NCBI GenBank assembly: GCA_934254755.1 | Contig: CAKQMM010000024.1 | Span: 1-10,116 of the forward strand | Direction: 5' to 3' | From: an uncultured Clostridia bacterium | GTDB taxonomy: Bacteria > Bacillota > Clostridia > Christensenellales > Borkfalkiaceae | DNA: 10,116 bases | Shown: positions 6,107-10,116 of the stretch, piece by piece | Layout of the letters: every line of letters begins with the position of its first letter | Position numbering within the stretch: the first letter of the stretch is position 1 | Program-made: the position numbers and the translations under genes | The notes under the pieces: generated by a model | Database searches by the model: none | What the model was told of the DNA's origin: nothing | The model's input: the letters and a program-made list of their open reading frames with translations, nothing else

Positions 6107-7023
6107 TTTTTCAAAAACTCCTTAATGTCGGCAGTAACCTCGGGCGCGCACACGTCGTTTAAAATTTCGTGGCGGCAACCCGCGTAAAGTTTGATTTCGG
6201 CGTTGTGCCCCGTCTTTATAAGCCTGTCGTAAACCTGTTTTACGCCCTTGCCGTTGTTCCCCACGGGGTCGCTGTCGCCCGCGACCAAAAGTACGGGCAT
6301 AGTTTGATTTAAGCCTTTAAACCACTTTTTAGAGTTCGCGTATCTTGAAAGCGTAACCAAGTCGCGCATGGCGGAAACGGTGAATTTAAAATCGCAAAGC
6401 TCGTCGTTTTTATACTTATCGCGCGAGTCTTTTTTTGACGAAAGCCAACTTCTCGGGTCGTTTTCGTCCTTGAATTTTTTGTTGTATCCGCCGAAAGCGA
6501 GTTTATCGACGGTTTTTGAAATATGCTTTTCGCCTTTAAAACTTTTAACCGTTTTGATAACCGCAAGTCCGACCCCGGATGCCGCCTGCTTGCCGCCCGT
6601 GCCCATAATTATAAGTTTATCGGGCGTGCAATAATCTTTTGCCGCGGTGCGGACGATGAACGAGCCCATGCTGTGCCCCATTAAGTAGTAGGGGAGGGTT
6701 TTGCCGTACTCGCTTTTAACTGCGGCGGAAAACACCGCAACGTCGTTCGCAAGACGCTTCCACCCGTCTTTTTTCGCTATATAGCCGAGCTCTTGCTTGC
6801 TGCGCGCCGTTTTGCCATGCCCTAAGTTGTCGTAACCGAAAACTATATAGCCTTCCGCCGCCATTTCGCGCATAAAGCCGTCGTATCTGCCGATATGTTC
6901 GGTCATTCCGTGCACGACGTGCAAAAACGCTTTGGGCGCGCCTTGCGGCAAATAAATTATCCCTTTAAGTTCGTGTATTCTGTCGCTTGACAATACGGAT
7001 TTTTCAATTACTTTAACGCTCAT
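6103..7023 (-). CDS. Alpha/beta-hydrolase, monoacylglycerol lipase / lysophospholipase type
   Basis: The 306-residue length is typical for the family. HVVHGMTEHIGRYDGF (35-50) carries the oxyanion HG motif and the conserved ...EHxxRY segment of monoacylglycerol-lipase-like hydrolases. GYDNLGHGKT (63-72) follows. GHSMG (116-120) gives nucleophile Ser118, GDSDPVGNNG (249-258) the acid (Asp252), and CRHEILND (283-290) the base His285, so the triad is complete. There is no signal peptide, so it acts in the cytoplasm on an ester such as a monoacylglycerol, lysophospholipid or acylated metabolite. AAAGGAT lies seven bases before the ATG. It is the first gene of the five-gene operon. I see no strong promoter in the 139-bp gap towards glpK, so readthrough from glpK is possible. 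The substrate is not deducible. Confidence 0.92.
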   Translation of the reverse strand: MSVKVIEKSVLSSDRIHELKGIIYLPQGAPKAFLHVVHGMTEHIGRYDGFMREMAAEGYIVFGYDNLGHGKTARSKQELGYIAKKDGWKRLANDVAVFSAAVKSEYGKTLPYYLMGHSMGSFIVRTAAKDYCTPDKLIIMGTGGKQAASGVGLAVIKTVKSFKGEKHISKTVDKLAFGGYNKKFKDENDPRSWLSSKKDSRDKYKNDELCDFKFTVSAMRDLVTLSRYANSKKWFKGLNQTMPVLLVAGDSDPVGNNGKGVKQVYDRLIKTGHNAEIKLYAGCRHEILNDVCAPEVTADIKEFLKK

Positions 7024-7123
7024 GTTTTTATCCTTTTAGATTTATTTTTTAAGCCACATTTTAAAAATGCCCGTATAGTTTGATTAAACGCCGTTTTTAA
7101 ACCGCGCGCGATTAAGAGCGCAA

Positions 7124-7177
7124 CTTTACGGTTTGAACGCTATCGCCGGGCGGCGAACGACTTTACGGCTTGAACGC
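7124..7177. repeat. Short direct repeat: decayed copy of the glpK 3' end
   Basis: CTTTACGGTTTGAACGC (7124-7140) and CTTTACGGCTTGAACGC (7161-7177) differ at one of 17 bases and lie 37 bp apart. The second is the end of glpK, including its stop. On the minus strand the first still reads Ala-Phe-Lys-Pro-stop. This looks like a small local duplication of the gene terminus, with no evident function. No convincing glpK terminator is seen nearby; a short CGCC/GGCG pairing at 7145-7156 lacks a T tract. Confidence 0.65.
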
Positions 7178-8671
7178 CCGCGCGGCATTAACCGCCGTCC
7201 GCCAGCCCTTCAGTAGTTCTTCCCGCTCGCGGCCATCCATAGCGGGCGCATAAGTCTTTTTGACGCTCAGTTTTTTAACCAGCTCGTCTTTACTCTCGTA
7301 AAACCCTACCGTAAGCCCCGCAATCATGGCGGCGCCGAGAGCCGTAGCTTCCGTGCTTAAAGGTATAACGACGTTTATATCGGATATATCCGCCTGGAAA
7401 GCCATTAAAAAGCCGTTTTGCGCCGCTCCGCCGTCCGCTTTAAGCGTCTTTATATCTTCGCCCATATCGCGCGCCATAGCTTTAATAACGTCGTCGGTAC
7501 GGTAGGCGATACTCTCTAACGCGGCGCGGATAATCTCGTCGCGCCCGCCGCCGCGCGTAAGCCCCAATATCGCCCCGCGCGCACGCATATCCCAGTAGGG
7601 CGCGCCTAAGCCCTGAAAACTCGGCACCACGTACACCCCGCCGCTCGATTTAACTTTTTTAGCGAAATATTCGCTGTCTTTGCTGTCGGTTATGAACCTT
7701 AACTCGTCGCGCAGCCATTTAACGACCGCGCCGCCCACGAAAACGCTGCCTTCGAGCGCGTAGCAAGCGGGTTCTCCGTTTAATGCCACCGATAAAGTCG
7801 TTATAAGACCGTTTTTGCTCTCGATAAACTCTTCGCCCGCGTTCGCAAGCAAAAAGCAACCCGTGCCGTAAGTATTTTTCGCTTCGCCCTTTTTAAAGCA
7901 ACCCTGTCCGAAAAGCGCAGACTGCTGGTCACCCGCAACCCCGGTTATAGGAACGGTTGCGCCCATTAAATTAACTTCGCCGTAAAACCCGCCGCTCAGC
8001 TTAACTTCAGGCAGACAATTTTTATCTATGCCGAACAATTTCAGCAACTCGTCGTCCCACGAAAGGGTTTTTATATTAAAAAGCATGGTACGCGCGGCGT
8101 TCGTAAGGTCAGTTGCGTGAACTTTGCCGTTCGTCAGTTTATAAATAAGCCAGCTATCGACCGTGCCGACCATAAGCTCGCCTTTACTCGCCTTTTCGCG
8201 CACGGCGGGGGAATTTTCAAACAACCATTTTATTTTCGTGGCGGAAAAATACGCGTCGATTTTAAGCCCCGTTTTTGAACGGATAAGCGGTTCTAAGCCG
8301 CCGTTTATCAACTCGTCGCTAAAAGCGGCAGTGCGCCTGCATTGCCAGACAATCGCATTATATAAAGGCTTTCCGCTTATTTTATCCCAGCAGACGATAG
8401 TTTCGCGCTGATTGGTTATGCCTATCGCCGCAATCTCTTTCGGGTCAACGCCGCTTTTAGCGACGCACTCCGTCATCGCAGAGTACTGCGCCGCAAAAAT
8501 TTCCATAGGGTCTTGCTCTACCCACCCCGGCTTCGGATAAATCTGATTAAACTCGTTTTGCGCGATAGCTACGACCGCTAAATTTTTATCGAACAATATC
8601 GCCCGCGCGGAGGTCGTCCCCTCGTCGAGCGCGAGAATATATTTTTTGTCTTTAACAACGCTATTATTCAT
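7163..8671 (-). CDS. glpK: Glycerol kinase GlpK
   Basis: GlpK phosphorylates glycerol with ATP to sn-glycerol-3-phosphate in the cytoplasm. The 502 residues match the family (about 495-505). ALDEGTTSARAILFD (14-28) is the N-terminal phosphate loop, with E17 where many have Q. GITNQRET (84-91), WQCRRTA (109-115), GVAGDQQSALFGQG (244-257) with catalytic base D248, NTYGTGCF (266-273), and the FGGY signature around GGAAQNGFLMAF (414-425) are all intact. The segment before GVAGDQQ (PEVKLSGGFYGEV) lacks the His that PTS HPr phosphorylates in enterococcal and bacillar GlpK, so that activation is probably absent. The ATG at 8671 has no Shine-Dalgarno sequence and no alternative start nearby. A promoter fixed directly upstream suggests a leaderless message. 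No glpF or glpO/glpD gene adjoins it. Confidence 0.97.
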   Translation of the reverse strand: MNNSVVKDKKYILALDEGTTSARAILFDKNLAVVAIAQNEFNQIYPKPGWVEQDPMEIFAAQYSAMTECVAKSGVDPKEIAAIGITNQRETIVCWDKISGKPLYNAIVWQCRRTAAFSDELINGGLEPLIRSKTGLKIDAYFSATKIKWLFENSPAVREKASKGELMVGTVDSWLIYKLTNGKVHATDLTNAARTMLFNIKTLSWDDELLKLFGIDKNCLPEVKLSGGFYGEVNLMGATVPITGVAGDQQSALFGQGCFKKGEAKNTYGTGCFLLANAGEEFIESKNGLITTLSVALNGEPACYALEGSVFVGGAVVKWLRDELRFITDSKDSEYFAKKVKSSGGVYVVPSFQGLGAPYWDMRARGAILGLTRGGGRDEIIRAALESIAYRTDDVIKAMARDMGEDIKTLKADGGAAQNGFLMAFQADISDINVVIPLSTEATALGAAMIAGLTVGFYESKDELVKKLSVKKTYAPAMDGREREELLKGWRTAVNAARAFKP

Positions 8672-8677
8672 AATAAC

Positions 8678-8706
8678 ATATTAACATAGTTTTGCCCCGA
8701 TTACAA
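8678..8706 (-). promoter_or_regulatory. glpK promoter predicting a leaderless transcript
   Basis: On the minus strand TTGTAA (8706-8701) and TAATAT (8683-8678) are separated by 17 bp. The A of the glpK ATG (8671) lies seven bases after the -10 box, where RNA polymerase would normally start. This agrees with the missing ribosome site before glpK. Each box matches the consensus at four of six positions. Confidence 0.5.
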
Positions 8707-8728
8707 TACGCCCGCAAAAATTTCAGAT

Positions 8729-8754
8729 AAAAACCCGCCGTATAGCCGAGCGGG
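8729..8754 (-). terminator. Terminator-like hairpin at the left end of the inverted-repeat element
   Basis: On the minus strand CCCGC (8754-8750) can pair with GCGGG (8738-8734), plus one G-U pair, and is followed by TTTTT (8733-8729). The left arm lies inside the terminal repeat of the element at 8743-9022. It could end minus-strand transcripts coming from the element before they reach the glpK promoter. The stem is short and the loop long, so the strength is doubtful. Confidence 0.35.
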
Positions 8755-9022
8755 ACTCGAACCCCGTCAAGCCTTAAACCGTCTTTTTTGCCCGTTTTAG
8801 GCAAATCTTTGCTTGAAGTATTAGTATACTTCTCGCGCAAACCTTTGCTAAAACCGCCTAAAAAATACGGTTTAAGGTGCTACGCATTTAAGCGGCGATA
8901 AATTTAGGAAAATCAAGGCAAACGAACGCAGCAATACTTGACCGTATTGCAAGCGAGTTTAACGCTGATTTTGCAAATTTTGCGCCGCTTAAACTTGATG
9001 CGGTTCAAATCCCGCTCGGCTA
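8743..9022. mobile_element. 280-bp MITE-like element: 29-bp terminal inverted repeats around two large hairpins
   Basis: The left end (8743-8771) and right end (8994-9022) are inverted copies agreeing at 25 of 29 positions, with 13 identical outermost bases (TAGCCGAGCGGGA). Between them lie two independent hairpins. Hairpin 1 (8772-8877) begins CCTTAAACCGT and ends ACGGTTTAAGG, with interrupted pairing inside and a tip GAAGTAT-TAGT-ATACTTC. Hairpin 2 (8887-8993) begins TTTAAGCGGCG and ends CGCCGCTTAAA, with tip GCAATAC-TTGACC-GTATTGC. Only nine bases (8878-8886) separate them, and each abuts a terminal repeat, so the strand can fold as a closed three-way junction. Both ends read outward as GGTTCRARTCC-like T-arm plus 3' acceptor sequence. 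TA directly flanks GCCGAG...CTCGGC on both sides, compatible with a TA target duplication. There is no open reading frame. It fills most of the gene-free stretch 8707-9099. A structured RNA gene is the alternative. Confidence 0.65.
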
Positions 9023-9026
9023 ACCA

Positions 9027-9053
9027 AAAAGCGGCGGAAATTCCGCCGCTTTT
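9027..9053 (-). terminator. Intrinsic terminator downstream of the aminotransferase gene
   Basis: AAAAGCGGCGG (9027-9037) and CCGCCGCTTTT (9043-9053) are perfectly complementary around a 5-base loop. On the minus strand the stem is followed by TTTTTGG, suited to end the aminotransferase message 46 bp after its stop. It also has CTTTTAATTTT on the plus side and begins one base after an ACCA at 9023-9026, much as the tRNA-Arg terminator follows that tRNA's CCA. Confidence 0.85.
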
Positions 9054-9099
9054 AATTTTGGTTTAACGCCGCCGAACTTCCGTTCAGCGATTATTTTAA

Positions 9100-10116
9100 T
9101 TATTTTGCTATATGTTCTCTTACGAATTCTTTAATGCGCTCGACGGCGGCGATTAAATTTTTCATCGAGTATGCGTACGAACATCTTATAAAATACTTGC
9201 CGCTCTCGCCGAAAGCGTCCCCCGGGACGACGGCGACCTTTTTTTCTTTAATAAGCGTTTCGGCAAACTCCGAACCCGTCATACCCGTAGCTTTAACCGA
9301 CGGGAAGACGTAAAACGCGCCTTTCGGCTCAAAGCAGCTAAGCCCCATATCGTTAAAGGACTTAACTAAGAATTTGCGGCGCCTGTCGTACTCGTCACGC
9401 ATATCGGCAACTATTTTAAACCCGTCCTGCTTGCACGCTTTAAGCCCTTCGAGCGCGGCGAACTGCGAGAACACGGGGGCGCATATAAGCGCGTATTGGT
9501 GAATTTTAAGCATCGCGCCGAAAAGGGGCTGAGTTGCGCAAACATAGCCCACGCGCCACCCCGTCATCGCGAAAGATTTTGAAAACCCGTTTATTAAAAC
9601 GGTGCGCTCTTTCATTTCGGGGAAGCTCGCTATCGAAACGTGACTGCCGCCGTAAGTAAGTTCTGCGTAAATCTCGTCCGATATAACGAGTAGGTCGTGC
9701 TTTTTAATGACGGGCAGAATTCGTTCGATATACTCTTTCTCCATTATCCCGCCCGTGGGGTTGTTGGGGTACGGGAATATCAAAGCCTTGGTTTTTTCGG
9801 TTATAACCTTTTCTAAACTATCGGGGGTGAGCTTAAACCCGTTTTCCGCCACGCACGGAACGCTTGCCGCCACGCCGCCGCAAAGCTCTATGCACGGGGC
9901 GTAGGAAACGTAACTCGGGTCGGGAACGAGCACTTCGTCGCCGTCGTTCACCACCGCGCGGAGGGCTACGTCTATCGCCTCGCTCGCGCCGACGGTTATC
10001 ATAATTTCGTCGGGGGCGTAATCCACCTGAAAGCGGCTTTTCTGGTACGCCGCAATCTCGCTCCTTAACTCGTCTATACCCTTGTTGCCGGTATAGTGGG
10101 TGTTGCCTTTCTGAAT
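9100..10116 (-). CDS. Class I/II PLP-dependent aminotransferase (aspartate/aromatic type), 5' end outside window
   Basis: The reading frame is open to the right edge, so the gene continues beyond it. The first visible residues, GNTHYTGNKGIDELR, are the usual ...HYT.N.G..ELR segment about 50-60 residues into such enzymes, so a GTG at 10026 is not the true start. The 338 visible residues carry GASEAID (PLP phosphate region), DPSYVSY, YPNNPTGG with the PLP-contacting Asn, SDEIYAELTY with the Asp that holds the pyridine nitrogen, and INGFSKSFAMTGWRVGYV with the Schiff-base Lys. FIRCSYAYSM near the end contains the Arg that binds the substrate carboxylate. It transfers amino groups between an amino acid and a 2-oxo acid in the cytoplasm. 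The closest remembered relatives are PatA-like aspartate/aromatic aminotransferases, and substrate preference cannot be fixed. The terminator at 9027-9053 follows. Confidence 0.95.
   Translation of the reverse strand: MQKGNTHYTGNKGIDELRSEIAAYQKSRFQVDYAPDEIMITVGASEAIDVALRAVVNDGDEVLVPDPSYVSYAPCIELCGGVAASVPCVAENGFKLTPDSLEKVITEKTKALIFPYPNNPTGGIMEKEYIERILPVIKKHDLLVISDEIYAELTYGGSHVSIASFPEMKERTVLINGFSKSFAMTGWRVGYVCATQPLFGAMLKIHQYALICAPVFSQFAALEGLKACKQDGFKIVADMRDEYDRRRKFLVKSFNDMGLSCFEPKGAFYVFPSVKATGMTGSEFAETLIKEKKVAVVPGDAFGESGKYFIRCSYAYSMKNLIAAVERIKEFVREHIAK

Noticed and set aside
7024..7120. Promoter for the hydrolase-led operon
   Set aside because: Several TTTAAA/TATACG or TTAAAA-like pairs exist on the minus strand, but none exceeds what AT-rich sequence gives by chance.
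8668..8679. Mini-ORF ATG-TTA-TTA-TGA overlapping the glpK start as a coupling leader peptide
   Set aside because: It lies between the -10 box and the predicted transcription start, so it would not be in the message, and it has no ribosome site.
8743..9022. CRISPR array or integron attC site
   Set aside because: There is no repeat-spacer periodicity, no cas or integrase gene, and no GTTRRRY core arrangement; the symmetry is inverted, not direct.
8743..9026. Complete tRNA, intron-containing tRNA or tmRNA
   Set aside because: The acceptor-like ends pair, but there is no D-arm, anticodon arm or tag-peptide reading frame, and the T stem at the right end is mispaired.

Overview
The window looks like chromosome of a low-to-medium GC Gram-positive bacterium, most likely an uncultured gut-type clostridium (Bacillota). 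The grounds are AGGAG/AAGGA-type ribosome sites, genes packed with ATGA overlaps, intrinsic terminators, and the gene families present (NanE, a ROK kinase, a DUF4127 protein, a clostridial-style Cys-rich flavoprotein). I cannot name the genus. There are no phage, IS transposase or CRISPR genes.

Left part (1-1416): the last 24 codons of an unidentified gene are followed by about 420 bases without a convincing gene. That stretch holds an AT-rich 14-bp tandem duplication carrying two TATAAT boxes, a copy of the intergenic repeat read as TGTCATTCTGAG...GAAGAATCTC on the minus strand, two 32-bp direct repeats exactly 70 bp apart, and a two-helix hairpin. A complete tRNA-Arg(CCG) with its own promoter and a perfect terminator follows. 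A monocistronic flavodoxin-fold protein with a four-cysteine cluster comes next. A hairpin with 12-bp arms separates it from the convergent operon.

Central part (1417-7023, minus strand): five genes overlap one another and read as a single operon in the order alpha/beta-hydrolase, signal-peptide plus C-terminal-TM protein of unknown function, DUF4127 protein, Zn-motif-less ROK kinase (probable NanK), NanE epimerase. The last two would convert ManNAc to GlcNAc-6-P. No sialic acid lyase, transporter, NagA or NagB is present, so the amino sugar source is not shown. The three upstream genes are the part of the operon without an explained role.

Right part (7024-10116): glpK (minus) is a stand-alone gene whose -35/-10 pair predicts a transcript starting at its ATG, which fits the absence of a Shine-Dalgarno sequence. 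A short decayed copy of its last codons lies just downstream. Between glpK and a PLP-dependent aminotransferase (minus, running off the right edge) lies the most striking object of the window. This is a roughly 280-bp element with 29-bp terminal inverted repeats that enclose two separate hairpins of about 106 nt, so that almost the whole sequence folds as a three-way junction. Each terminal repeat resembles the T-arm and 3' acceptor strand of a tRNA pointing outward. It is probably a non-autonomous (MITE-like) element or a structured RNA, and I do not recognise it as a known family.
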